From Saccopteryx bilineata (Eukaryota > Chordata > Mammalia > Chiroptera > Emballonuridae): a stretch of DNA of 64,000 bases. Made by a program: the position numbers and the translations under genes. The stretch covers positions 242,854,442 to 242,918,441 of the forward strand of contig NC_089490.1 of the NCBI RefSeq assembly GCF_036850765.1. The letters run 5' to 3'. Each line of letters opens with the position of its first letter. The stretch's first letter is position 1. Positions 22,801-29,558 of the stretch are shown piece after piece. A model generated the notes under the pieces. That model did not search any database and was not told the DNA's origin. It saw only the letters and a program-made list of their open reading frames with translations.

Positions 22801-24235
22801 GCCAGAAACAGTGGGGTTATCTACAAAAAAATAAAATGAAGCATTTACTTTAAACTAATAATGAATGGCCTTGGCTGGTTGGCTCAGTGGTAGAGCGTTG
22901 GCCTGGCATGTAGAAGTTCCAGGTTCGATTCCCAGTCAGGGCACATGGGAGAAGTGACCATCTTCTGGAATGGAGGAAAAAACATTTCAGAAATGATGAA
23001 GAGTTCACATAAAATAAAATCCTGAAGCAGAGGGTTCTTATAGAAAACAGGTTGAAGAGGTGGGTATGTGAAAAGGTGGATAGGAAGGATTAGGGTCAGC
23101 TATGATATAAGACCAGAATGTATGGACTGTATTTGTTTCTTAAAGACTCAAACCTAAGGAAGTCAAAGTGAGTAATTCTGTTCAAAAGATCTGCCAATAG
23201 GTCATTCGGTTCTTGTAAGACCAGCCCACTGGTAAGAAGCTGTCAGGAACAAATCCTATCTTTGCTATGTTCTTGTCTTTTCTCTGATTCTCTGGCCTAC
23301 TCAATTTTTATAAATCATCAGAGGTATCTTGCACGTTCCCACTGCACATTATTCTGGTCATTTCACTTTGGTTCCTGCTCACCAAAAATCTTGTCTCTAT
23401 CTTACTTACACTTCTCTGCTTTTCTCCAATTTCCAGCTCACAAAGAAGTCACTGTTTTTTTCTAGCAACTTATGCAATACCATATGCTTTAAACAGCCAT
23501 AATTTAAAATTGTTAAAACATTTCCCAGCCACTTCTCTTGCTGGCACATCCTCTGCCTTACCCTCCCTGTCCATCATCGTTGCTGATGTCTGTTCTGTTC
23601 CTTTATTCCACTGACAGTTCTTTTTAACATGTCCCAGCACTTCATATTACACTCACTCTATACATAATAAAGTATATCTTTGGGAGAACATGGTAAACTT
23701 CCCAATCAACTTCGTTTGCTTTTCCGTTTGTTTTACTCTAATATTAACTATGAGCAATTAACAAGGATGCGGCAGGCGATCCTTCCCATCCGGCTTTAGC
23801 GATAAACATTTGGATGCAGTGAGAAGCTCAGGAAAGTTGGAGTCTTTGCCTCTTTTGCGTTTGCTCTTCACTCCCACCCTCGCAAGTATCTGCAATGAAG
23901 AAAAACGAGGACAGTGGGGAAAATCTGAACATAGACTCCTTTTCGCTCTTCAAAATGTAGCAAACAGTGCCCTAGATTTCAAGATGCAACCCTGGGGATG
24001 AGGATCTAGTTGGGGCGTTCGGCGAGAGTCCTCTCGACTTGAGAAAGCAGAGTCCCCAAACGTGCACCGCTCACTCACTTGGGGCAGACACCAGGAGCAG
24101 TTCGGAGAGGTCCGGATACATGCGGTCTTCTTGCAACTGACGGTCGATGAGCCGCCCCGCATTTTCCAGAGCTTCCTGCAGGGATGCGGCCGAGGTAGAG
24201 GCCGGCATCGCAGAGCCCAGATGAGAAGACGGCAT
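1279..24235 (-). CDS. NUP155: NUP155, nuclear pore complex protein Nup155, coding exons 1-14 (N-terminal 543 residues, 3' part outside the window)
   Basis: Nup155 is a scaffold nucleoporin of the inner ring (Nup93 subcomplex; yeast homologues Nup157 and Nup170) and acts at the nuclear envelope. Fourteen coding exons on the minus strand join without a frame break to 1629 nt (543 codons). The recognisable protein runs from [20 protein letters not shown] to FFKLHQ and covers the N-terminal beta-propeller; the C-terminal alpha-solenoid (full protein about 1390 residues) must lie beyond position 1. No stop or frameshift was seen, so the gene looks intact. The start was chosen at 24235 because it matches the family N-terminus. 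An in-frame ATG 58 codons upstream (24409) lies in promoter-like GC-rich DNA and is less likely. The gene is divergent from WDR70. Identification rests on recalled human protein sequence; exon edges are read directly. Confidence 0.97.
1470..2960 (+). mobile_element. Old L1 fragment (ORF2 3' part and 3' UTR)
   Basis: A decayed frame near 1500-1760 reads like the L1 ORF2 segment around ALKTAWYW...[10 protein letters not shown]. It is followed by ATGGTGCTGG-type sequence and a 3' end of the L1M kind (2640-2960). It is interrupted by a CA repeat, frameshifts and stops. Plus strand, NUP155 intron 13. Confidence 0.6.
1596..1637. repeat. (CA)n microsatellite
   Basis: About 20 uninterrupted CA units within the old L1 fragment. 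The His/Thr-repeat open frames here are produced by this repeat. Confidence 0.95.
3265..3435 (-). CDS. NUP155: NUP155 coding exon 13
   Basis: This exon has 171 nt in phase 0, encoding [20 protein letters not shown] through KKFVLLSAQ. The acceptor is cttatatag and the donor is gtaaggaca. The open frame running on past the donor is intron read-through, not protein. Confidence 0.96.
3860..4020 (+). mobile_element. Ancient L1M-type 3' UTR fragment
   Basis: The stretch containing TACAATAAATGTCCATATGC and TTCAACAATTGTTAGCATTT resembles old mammalian L1 3' UTRs. A related piece lies at 33585-33680. Confidence 0.4.
4060..4140. mobile_element. Hairpin mariner-like MITE
   Basis: A perfect 24-bp inverted repeat (4060-4083 against 4117-4140, beginning TATACTGCTCACAAAAATTA) surrounds a 33-bp centre, with TA at both edges. 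The same terminal sequence bounds the 248-bp element at 35878-36125. It is a minimal non-autonomous Tc1/mariner-type element in NUP155 intron 12. Confidence 0.8.
4334..4521 (-). mobile_element. Ves-like SINE, family C (short, CCACAGGTCAGGC head)
   Basis: tRNA-derived bat SINE on the minus strand with a T-rich end at left and a degraded tRNA-like head ending ...AGGTCAGGC at right. It is old and diverged. Confidence 0.75.
4635..4790 (-). mobile_element. MIR SINE
   Basis: The sequence TTTACTGAGCGTTTCCTATG...CACCAGGCAGTGTTCTGAG, followed by TACAGACAGTTGAGGGCCAG, is the reverse complement of an ancient MIR. Confidence 0.75.
5555..5745 (+). mobile_element. Ves-like SINE, old copy
   Basis: It starts CCCTGGTTGGGTGGCTC, has a B-box-like region before CTGGTCAGGGCATAC, then a (CT)n stretch and an A-rich tail. 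Plus strand. Confidence 0.7.
6131..6231 (-). CDS. NUP155: NUP155 coding exon 12
   Basis: This exon has 101 nt encoding (G)[19 protein letters not shown] through QKPMMETQ. The acceptor is cttttag and the donor is gtgagtcat. Confidence 0.96.
6930..7990 (+). mobile_element. Old L1 ORF2 fragment, split by a SINE
   Basis: Segments such as GCAAATGGTGCTGGGAACTC and CCCTCCCTTACATGATATCA are L1 ORF2-like. The fragment is decayed, has no open frame, and is interrupted by the SINE at about 7425-7768. Confidence 0.6.
7425..7768 (+). mobile_element. Ves-like SINE, family A, diverged
   Basis: The head GGCCCTGACCAGTTACTTGC is followed by a CTGGTCAGGGCA box and the family A body ending GGGAGTCTGTCTCACTGTCTC. 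Plus strand, inserted in old L1. Confidence 0.8.
8298..8450 (-). CDS. NUP155: NUP155 coding exon 11 (contains Arg391)
   Basis: This exon has 153 nt encoding [19 protein letters not shown] through [10 protein letters not shown]. The acceptor is gtcatcag and the donor is gtaagttct. Counting codons from the start places Arg391 in the VHVRLPPGF segment, codon CGC at 8373-8371. This is the residue changed in the human familial atrial fibrillation variant R391H, and it is Arg here. Confidence 0.96.
8921..9018 (-). CDS. NUP155: NUP155 coding exon 10
   Basis: This exon has 98 nt encoding (R)[19 protein letters not shown] through LLAVTHA. The acceptor is cttttttag and the donor is gtacgttat. Confidence 0.96.
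9301..9643 (-). mobile_element. Ves-like SINE, family A, old variant
   Basis: Minus strand: the T-rich tail is at left, the tRNA-like head ...AATCGGCCAGGGT at right, with AATCGAACCCAGA as the reversed B box. Confidence 0.85.
10048..10422 (+). mobile_element. Ves-like SINE, family A
   Basis: Plus strand from GCCCTGGCTGGTTGGTTC through the body to an A-rich tail with (CAAA)n. Its frames produce spurious open reading frames. Confidence 0.9.
10751..10943 (-). mobile_element. Ves-like SINE, family C
   Basis: Minus strand with a (GA)n stretch at 10790-10820 and a CCACAGGTCAGGC head at right. TGTGGGTTTT flanks it on both sides as a probable TSD. Confidence 0.85.
11772..11863 (-). CDS. NUP155: NUP155 coding exon 9
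   Basis: This exon has 92 nt encoding [20 protein letters not shown] through AAGNIA plus two bases of Arg. The acceptor is ttattacag and the donor is gtaatatgt. Confidence 0.96.
11908..12112 (-). mobile_element. Ves-like SINE, family D
   Basis: Minus strand ending ...CTGAGCTATCTGGTCAGGGCC with an A/G-rich body. It lies in NUP155 intron 8. Confidence 0.8.
12350..12423 (-). CDS. NUP155: NUP155 coding exon 8
   Basis: This exon has 74 nt encoding [20 protein letters not shown] and KGVIQ. The acceptor is tctttcag and the donor is gtaactatt. Confidence 0.96.
12856..13175 (-). mobile_element. Ves-like SINE, family B, with TSD
   Basis: It is flanked by identical 17-bp TSDs CATAACTTTTTAAAATT (12839-12855 and 13176-13192). 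The body carries the family B CAAGCTGG/CGACCTTGGG segments. Minus strand. Confidence 0.92.
13249..13665 (-). mobile_element. Ves-like SINE, family A, with TSD
   Basis: CTTCTCTCATTTT flanks both sides (13236-13248 and 13666-13678). It is a young-looking CpG-rich copy with a duplicated CACCAGGGG(C/G) segment in its body. Minus strand. Confidence 0.95.
14018..14123 (-). CDS. NUP155: NUP155 coding exon 7
   Basis: This exon has 106 nt encoding [20 protein letters not shown] through LQFTFSED. The acceptor is ccttttaag and the donor is gtaagtagc. Confidence 0.96.
14637..14984 (+). mobile_element. Ves-like SINE, family B, with TSD
   Basis: ACAGCTGA flanks both ends (14629-14636 and 14985-14992). 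The head is TTGACCAGGCGGTGGCG and the tail is CT-rich, then A-rich. Plus strand. Confidence 0.9.
15060..15830 (+). mobile_element. Old L1/HAL1-type fragment
   Basis: CCATCAGATTGGCCAAAATT...TTAGTGAGAATG and AAACTATACAGCAATC...AAATCTAAC resemble old LINE-1 3' regions. It is heavily decayed. Confidence 0.5.
15885..16051 (-). CDS. NUP155: NUP155 coding exon 6
   Basis: This exon has 167 nt encoding [20 protein letters not shown] through GCLYEVAYQ. The donor is gtaagtctgg. The acceptor is unusual: after a pyrimidine stretch, eight A residues run directly into the AG (aaaaaaaag before GTTCTGG). Confidence 0.96.
16800..16892 (-). CDS. NUP155: NUP155 coding exon 5
   Basis: This exon has 93 nt encoding [19 protein letters not shown] through LSYANLQT. 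The acceptor is catcttag and the donor is gtatagcaa. Intron 4 upstream is the longest complete NUP155 intron here (3674 bp) and carries the ERV LTR-like block. Confidence 0.96.
17312..17340. repeat. (CA)n microsatellite
   Basis: A short CA repeat within the L1 fragment. Confidence 0.9.
17383..17761 (+). mobile_element. Ves-like SINE, family A, with TSD and long poly-C
   Basis: AAAAAAGGAAATTCTG is repeated on both sides (17367-17382 and about 17762-17777). The head is GGCCCTGGTCAGTTGGCTC. A run of about 22 C residues lies at 17489-17510, where other copies read CCCCTCCCCCTCTCC. Plus strand. Confidence 0.95.
18405..18753. mobile_element. hAT-type MITE 1
   Basis: Terminal inverted repeats CAGGGGTAGTCAACCT and ...AGGTTGACTACCACTG bound 349 bp of AT-rich sequence. 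The left flank CTCTAGAC and the right flank (G)CCTAGAC form an imperfect 8-bp TSD. There is no transposase. Confidence 0.85.
18761..19263. mobile_element. hAT-type MITE 2, abutting MITE 1
   Basis: 503 bp from CAGGAGTCCCCAAACTTTTT to ATAGTTTGGGGACCGCTG. The perfect 8-bp TSD GCCTAGAC lies at 18753-18760 and 19264-19271. The left copy overlaps the last base of MITE 1, so this element landed at the edge of MITE 1. The interior is CpG-bearing with no transposase. Confidence 0.9.
19382..19410. repeat. Inverted repeat/hairpin
   Basis: The arms CTAGCTTAATAGG and CCTAATAAGCTAG pair at 12 of 13 positions around a TTT loop, within the LTR-like block upstream of its TATA box. Confidence 0.8.
19805..20566. 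other. Intronic sequence without a recognised feature
   Basis: AT-rich NUP155 intron 4 between the LTR-like block and exon 4. Nothing identifiable was seen. Confidence 0.5.
20567..20637 (-). CDS. NUP155: NUP155 coding exon 4
   Basis: This exon has 71 nt encoding [20 protein letters not shown] and PKA. The acceptor is attgacag and the donor is gtaagaaat. It is part of the beta-propeller. Confidence 0.96.
20745..21260. other. Unassigned block in NUP155 intron 3
   Basis: This block is less AT-rich than its surroundings and looks repeat-like (for example TTCACTGTCTCCAGCTTTAG then AAACATCCTCTC). I cannot assign a family. A 67-codon minus-strand frame inside has no family resemblance. Confidence 0.3.
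21335..21465 (-). mobile_element. MER5-like hAT fossil
   Basis: GGGCAGCATCATCCAGGAGC...CCAGGTGATTGATACCCACATTGAGAAGCACTGG follows the order of MER5A in reverse orientation. Confidence 0.65.
21572..21668 (-). CDS. NUP155: NUP155 coding exon 3
   Basis: This exon has 97 nt encoding (H)[17 protein letters not shown] to MWNYEDG. The acceptor is acctcag, preceded by a U12-like branch site, and the donor is gtacgtg. The phase joins exon 2 (C|AC gives His) and exon 4 (GG|A gives Gly). Confidence 0.96.
22053..22195 (+). mobile_element. Ves-like SINE, family D
   Basis: Short copy: GGCCCTGCCCGGATGGCTC, a diverged B box, CAGGCACATGCAGGAGCAGA and an A-rich tail. Plus strand, in the probable U12-type intron. 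Confidence 0.8.
22309..22530 (+). mobile_element. Composite SINE (family A head joined to a reversed SINE head)
   Basis: The left part is a plus-strand family A head, GGCCCTGGCCAGCTGGCTC, through the CT-rich segment. At about 22465 it switches to reversed SINE head sequence, TGTATGTGCCTTGACTGGGG ... CTACCTGGCTAGGCCC. Confidence 0.7.
22683..22820 (-). CDS. NUP155: NUP155 coding exon 2
   Basis: This exon has 138 nt. The acceptor is tttttttgtag before ATAACC. It encodes [19 protein letters not shown] through PPELVEQFG and leaves one base (C) of a His codon. The donor is gtatcctat rather than a usual gtaagt-like site and resembles the U12-type consensus. Confidence 0.96.
22867..22964 (+). mobile_element. 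Ves-like SINE, family A, head only
   Basis: About 100 bp with the tRNA-like head and B box GGTTCGATTCC, then truncated. Plus strand, NUP155 intron 1. Confidence 0.85.
22990..24050. other. NUP155 intron 1, no feature recognised
   Basis: Mostly unique-looking sequence. A CT-rich stretch near 23520-23650 may be an old LINE-2 remnant, but I cannot support a call. Confidence 0.4.
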
Positions 24236-24780
24236 CGCGAAAAGCCGAGACACGAGCGTCCGGGATAAGTCAAAAGCCAAAGAGAAAGGAGCAAAAACCC
24301 AAGACACTAGCTCAGATCCACAGCTCAGGGCGCGCGCGCCAAACGAGCGCCTCGGCGCGTTTGCATGACGCACTTCCGGCGCCGGCGGTGCGGAATCTGG
24401 GGACTGCATTTTGGAGTTGGGAGAGGGGAGCTGTTAGGGGACCTGGACGTTAAGGGTGGCGCGAGTGAGAGGGAGGCGGAGAAGGGGCGGCTGGGGCTTG
24501 GGGATGGGGTAGGGGGAAATCGGTGGAGGCTACTTGGGGAAGGGAAGAAGGAAAGGCTGGGGTTAAGGGGAGGGACAGGGAAGGAGGACGGGAGGAGAGG
24601 CAGGGACCCGGTGAGCGGAAGCCGGGCGGTGGGGGCCGCGGAGATGCACGGGTTCCGGCCGCTTTAGCGCGAGCTGGGTCTCGGTGCCTCGAGCTTTGCG
24701 GGTCCAACGGCCGCTGTTTAAAAGTAGGCGCGTCAGGGTCGTGGGGGCGCCAGATAACTTCCCGAGAGTGACCAGGAGTT
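24050..24780. promoter_or_regulatory. NUP155: NUP155 promoter CpG-rich region
   Basis: A GC- and CpG-dense block covers exon 1 and about 500 bp upstream. It contains an ETS-type core (cacttccgg, 24371-24379) beside tgacgc, about 130 bp upstream of the start codon. No TATA box was seen near it, which fits a housekeeping promoter. The exact transcription start cannot be read from sequence alone. Confidence 0.75.
24079..24235 (-). CDS. NUP155: NUP155 coding exon 1
   Basis: This exon has 157 nt encoding residues 1-52 plus one base of codon 53. It starts at MPSSHLG and ends in LLLVSAP. The donor is gtgagtgag, read on the minus strand just below 24079. It sits inside the CpG-rich promoter block, and its N-terminus is Ala/Ser-rich before the [17 protein letters not shown] helix. 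Confidence 0.96.
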
Positions 24781-25689
24781 AGAAGCTTGCTGGTAGTTTA
24801 CAGAGGAACCAAAATTTCACTGCAGTTCCTAAGGGCGCCAGTGTAAATGATAATCCATCAGGCTTTTCTCTCTGTCGTTCTTGTGAAGAACTTTGTGTTA
24901 GGGGATCTTTCCCTGCGTGCGGAGGGCTGCTGCCCTGCATTGTTTCTCATTACAGAAAGGAAGCAGACTTCTGATTCATTCCCAGCACATGGAGGGACTG
25001 GTATAGAGGTCACTCAATAAATCACCTAGTCCTGCAGAAGTTGAATTACTAAATTCCTAAAACAAACAATTTGTGTCAGGCATTGCGCCGGTGCTGGGAA
25101 TATCAAACTGACACAGCATTCTTGTCCACAAGGTACTTCGTTCAGGGATACAAATGCAAAGCAATCAAGTGCATCACCATAATTTTTATATGAGGTATTT
25201 GTTAACCACACTAGAAAGAGGAGAAACGAGCAAGGAGAGAGGAGATAGGCTTCATTTGATACGGAAGGCTACTTGAGTGGTGAAACCAAAGCACTCTTAT
25301 TCAAACAGCGGTCATTATTTAATTCTTTTCGGCCACTGAACAGATGAGGTGTTTGAAGCACGGAGAGCCTAAGTAACTCACCTAAGGTTCCATTTTCAGA
25401 ATCGGGTTGAACAGACACTCTTGTTCTGGAACTCATTTTCTTAACACTGCTCTCTGTCTCTCAAATTTACAAGTAAATTCATTTTGCTCCAAGAAAATCA
25501 AAGTTCCCTGGCACACGACAGTTTTATTGTGAATATATTTCACGCAAACCAGGAAAAAAAAATTTAATGTGGAAATTTCTGCTCGTATGATTATTCCCTC
25601 TATTATCAAAAGCAAATGCTCCTTGTGATTTTTCTGTAATGATCGTGATTATTCCCACTGGTTCATGATTTCGTTTTCCTTTTTTTTCT

Positions 25690-27135
25690 TTTGCACTCAA
25701 TAGTTTAAAACTTCAGCTACAAGGGGATCTTCCCAACAAATGTTGCTTGAACAACTCAACATCCACATGAAAAAAAAATCAATCTAGACACAAACCATAT
25801 ACCCTTCACAAAAATTAACTCAAAATGGATTACAGACCTAAATGTCTATAAAACTTCTGAAAGATAACATGGGAGAAAAATGTAGATAGATGACCTTGGG
25901 TAAACTGATGACTTTTTGTATGTGACACCAAAGACATGATCTATGAAAGAAATAATTGGTAAGCTTGACTTCATTAAAATTAAAAAGTGCTCTGTGAAAG
26001 ACAAGGTCAAGAGAAAGAGAAAACAATTCACGGGCTGGGAGAAAATATTTGGAAAAACATCTGATAAATGACTGCAAGCCAAGATATACAAAAAACTCTG
26101 GAAATTCAATAATAAGAAAAAACAATCTAATTTAAAATTGGACTAAAGACCTTCAAAAAGAAGATATACAGATGACAATTAGCATGTGAAAAGATGTTCC
26201 ATATCATATGTCATCAAGGAAATGTAAATTAAAACACCAATGAAATATCACTGTTTACTTACTATAATATAGGGCCAAAATCTGGTACACTGACACCACC
26301 AAATGCTGTTGATGATGTGGAAAAATAGGCACCTTCATTCATTGCCGATGGGAATTCAAAATGGTACAACCACTTGGGAAGATAGTTTCTCATTTTTGTA
26401 CAAAATTAAACATACCCTTAACATATGATCCAGCAGGCTTTCTCTTTGATACTGCCCAAAGGAGCTAAAAACTTACATTCACAGTAAAACCTACACACGG
26501 ATGTGAATAGCAGCTTGATTCATAAATGCCAAAATTTGGGAGGAACCAAAATGTCCTTTAGTACGTGAATGGCTAAAAAACTGTAGTACATCCAGACAAT
26601 GGAATATTATTAAATGCTAAAAAGAAATGAGCTATTAAATCATGAAAAGACATGGAGAAACTTTATATTACCGAGAGCAGCTAATCTGAAAAGGTTATGT
26701 ACTATATGATTTCAACTCTGAGACATTCTGGAAAGGGTAAAACTATGGAGACAGTACAATATCAGGGTTTGGTGGTAGTAGTGGGGAAGAGGGATAAAAT
26801 GCAGAGCATAGATAAATTTTAAGGCAGTGAAAATCTTCTGTATCATGTCATAATGATGGATACCTGTCATTATATATTTATTCTACCCATAGAATGTACC
26901 ACACCAGGAGTGAACCCTATGTATGTACTTAAAGTGATTATAATATGCCAATATAGGTACATCAACTGTAGCAAGTGTATCACTTTAGTGGGGGATGATG
27001 TTGGTAAGAGAGGAGGGTATGCATGTGTGGCAGGTTGGGGTATATGGGAAATTTCTTTGCCTTTTCTTAATTTTTCTGTGAGCCTTAAGTGGCTTTAAAA
27101 TTAAAGCCTCAATGAAAATTAAAAAAAAAAATCAT
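25690..27135 (+). mobile_element. Old L1 ORF2 3' part with 3' UTR and A-tail
   Basis: It runs from TTGAACAACTCAACATCCAC through ATGGATTACAGACCTAAATG and ATGTCATCAAGGAAATG to an A-rich end at about 27120. The order matches L1 ORF2 and an L1MA-type 3' UTR, with frameshifts and stops throughout. Confidence 0.8.
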
Positions 27136-27339
27136 CTTAAGCCATTACAAGCCCTTGACTACTGAGGAGCTGAAATAGCTATTTATAAGCTTGGGGTATG
27201 GGTTACATAATGAGGTGTTCTACTACCTAAGACCTGTTTATCTGTAACTCAGAAAAGAGTCAGTGGTGTTAATAATAACTTACTGTGTTAATTGCACAAT
27301 GAGCTAGCCTTATTAATTGGAATTTACATTGACTTTTTT

Positions 27340-27637
27340 TGTAACAGAGATAGAGACAGAGAGGAATAGACAGACTTGAAGGGAGAGAGATGAGAAGCAT
27401 CAATTTTTTTTGTGACACCTTAGTTTCTCAGTGATTGCTTTCCCATATGTGCCTTGACTGGGGGGCAATAGCAGACCAAGTGACCCCTTGCTCAAGCCAG
27501 CGACCTTGGGTTTAAGATGGTGAGCCTTGCTCAAACTGAATGAGCCTGTATTCAAACTGGTAACCTCGGGGTCTCGAACCTGGGTCCTCCATGTCCCAGT
27601 TCGACGCTCTATCCGTTGTACCACTGTCTGGTCAGAC
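27340..27637 (-). mobile_element. Ves-like SINE, family B, with TSD
   Basis: Minus strand. The target TACATTGACTTTT is at its left (from 27325) and right (27638-27650). Confidence 0.92.
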
Positions 27638-27650
27638 TACATTGACTTTT

Positions 27651-28009
27651 TTTTATTTTATTAATTTTTTTTTTTTCATTTTTCTGAAGCTGGAAACAGG
27701 GAGAGACAGTCAGACAGACTCCCGCATGCGCCTGACCGGGATCCACCTGGCACGCCCACCAGGGGCGACGCTCTGCCCACCAGGGGGCGATGCTCTGCCC
27801 ATCCTGGGCGTCGCCATGTTGCGACCAGAGCCACTCTAGCACCTGGGGCAGCGGCCAAGGAGCCATCCCCAGCGCCCGGGCCATCTTTGCTCCAATGGAG
27901 CCTTGGCTGCTGGAGGGGAAGAGAGAGACAGAGAGGAAAGCGCGGCGGAGGGGTGGAGAAGCAAATGGGCGCTTCTCCTGTGTGCCCTGGCCGGGAATCG
28001 AACCCGGGT
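27651..28009 (-). mobile_element. Ves-like SINE, family A, 5'-truncated, with TSD
   Basis: Minus strand. It is cut inside the reversed B box (ends AATCGAACCCGGG), so the A-box half of the head is missing. TACATTGACTTTT lies at 27638-27650 and again at 28010-28022. Confidence 0.93.
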
Positions 28010-28083
28010 TACATTGACTTTTGACACTGTGGTTCAGTCATCTGTTGGGATGGAACCAAACTTTGTTGTGCTAAGTTATATAA

Positions 28084-28403
28084 CAGGGGTCGGGAACCTA
28101 TGGCTCGCGACCCAGATATGGCTCTTTTGATGGCTGCATCTGGCTCATAGACAAATCTTTAATAAAAAAATAATAATGTTAAAAACATAAAACATTCTCA
28201 TGTATTACAATCCATTCATTTTCTACTGCTCATGTTCATGGTTGCTGGTGGCTGGAGCCAATCACAGCTGTCCTCTGGGACAACACCAAATTTTTATTGG
28301 ATAATGCATAACGTACACGGGTCATTGTATGGCTCTCATGGAATTACATTTTAAAATATGTGGTGTTCATGGCTCTCTCAGCCAAAAAGGTTCCCGACCC
28401 CTG
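28084..28403. mobile_element. hAT-type MITE 3 with perfect 8-bp TSD
   Basis: Terminal inverted repeats CAGGGGTCGGGAACCTATGG and ...AAAGGTTCCCGACCCCTG bound 320 bp. The TSD TTATATAA lies at 28076-28083 and 28404-28411. There is no transposase. The family is non-autonomous. Confidence 0.95.
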
Positions 28404-29533
28404 TTATATAACATCCTGCATTTAAGAGAAGTAGTTTTTGCTTTCGCATCTACGTTCTCTTATTCATTTATTATTTTATTCATTTAACAAGTACTGAGTG
28501 CCCAGGAGGGTTACATTACGTGACAGATAACAGGAGCCTAACTTGGCGGTCTATAAGGATCTGTAAATGTTTACAAGAGGACTGAAGTTTGTTTTGAGGC
28601 CTTCAGGACAAGTGGGGTTAAATGAAGAGTCAGAACTTTCAGAACGTCCTGTTCTGAGGCTACTAATGGAGCTGAAAGAAGACTTGGGTGGTGGAAAATA
28701 AAAGATGAAATTGGAAACCTTTGGCAATCATGCTAATTTTGCATTTTATTTTAAAAGCAATGGAAAGGGTATTAGACTTGGTCATTATCATTTAGGATTT
28801 ATAGATTAAGCATAATTAGAGATAGATTAAGGCAGTACTGGGGCTAATGAGTAACTTTATGAAAATTATTTGCATTCAGCAACATTGATTAGGTTTATAC
28901 ATGGTTTTGCTAGAATTCAGAAGCATAAAGATAACATGACGTTAGTTCATAGCACAAAAAGTTATGGTGTAAAGTGATTAAAACCAATGAAAAGCAAAAA
29001 TATACTGACATGAATAAAATGCTTTGGGGACATTGCTATGAAATAGGACACTTAATAACTAAGCATGGCTAATAGAGGGAGGCTGGGCTAAGAGTATACG
29101 CTGTAGAGCGATTTCCGATAAAACTCAGCTATTCAGGTCTTTTTGGCTTATGAGTACTTTCAGGCATGGAGTAAATACGCATTTCTTTCTTCAGATATAC
29201 TCAAAAGATGGTAAACTGGCAGTTTCCTCATAGAGAAGGTCAAAACATAAAGAAAGGGGACTTTGTTGGTTTTTCTTTAGAATTCTGTGGAGATTACGTC
29301 ACCTTGGCGTTAAACGCATCTTAAGACGTATAGGGCTTTAGAGAAACTCCAGGTAACAGTTCTGTTCCCAGCTGGCCCCGCCATGCCGCTAGGGCGGCGC
29401 TGCTCAGGCGGCCGCCATCCCTCCGCGGTGGGCGCCGCTCTTGACCTCGGAGGTGGCACTGGCGCTCCGAGGAATTACTTCCTGCCCGGTTTGTCTCGAT
29501 TCTCCTGCGGCTGATTCTTGTTCGGCCGCGGCG

Positions 29534-29558
29534 ATGGAGCACGCGGGCCCCAGCGAAG
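29534..29558 (+). CDS. WDR70: WDR70 coding exon 1
   Basis: This exon has 25 nt encoding MEHAGPSE plus one base. The context is gcggcgATGG, a good Kozak site, and the donor is gtgggttcc. It is the first ATG after the CpG-rich leader in frame with exon 2. Confidence 0.92.

Larger units (their letters stand above)
24236..29533. other. Intergenic region between the NUP155 and WDR70 start codons
   Basis: 5.3 kb between divergent genes, with a CpG-rich promoter at each end. It holds an L1 fragment, two SINEs, a hAT MITE and otherwise unassigned sequence (24780-25690 and 28412-29280). Short MIR-like pieces lie near 25330-25400. No third gene was seen. Confidence 0.7.

Noticed and set aside
24236..24409. 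In-frame ATG 58 codons upstream of the NUP155 start
   Set aside because: It lies in the GC-rich promoter and 5' UTR region. The family start MPSS is clear at 24235. A rare N-terminal extension cannot be fully excluded.
24365..24771. Open frames of 82-100 codons in the NUP155 CpG-rich block
   Set aside because: Low-complexity Gly/Arg/Glu frames are expected in GC-rich DNA, and no family is recognised.
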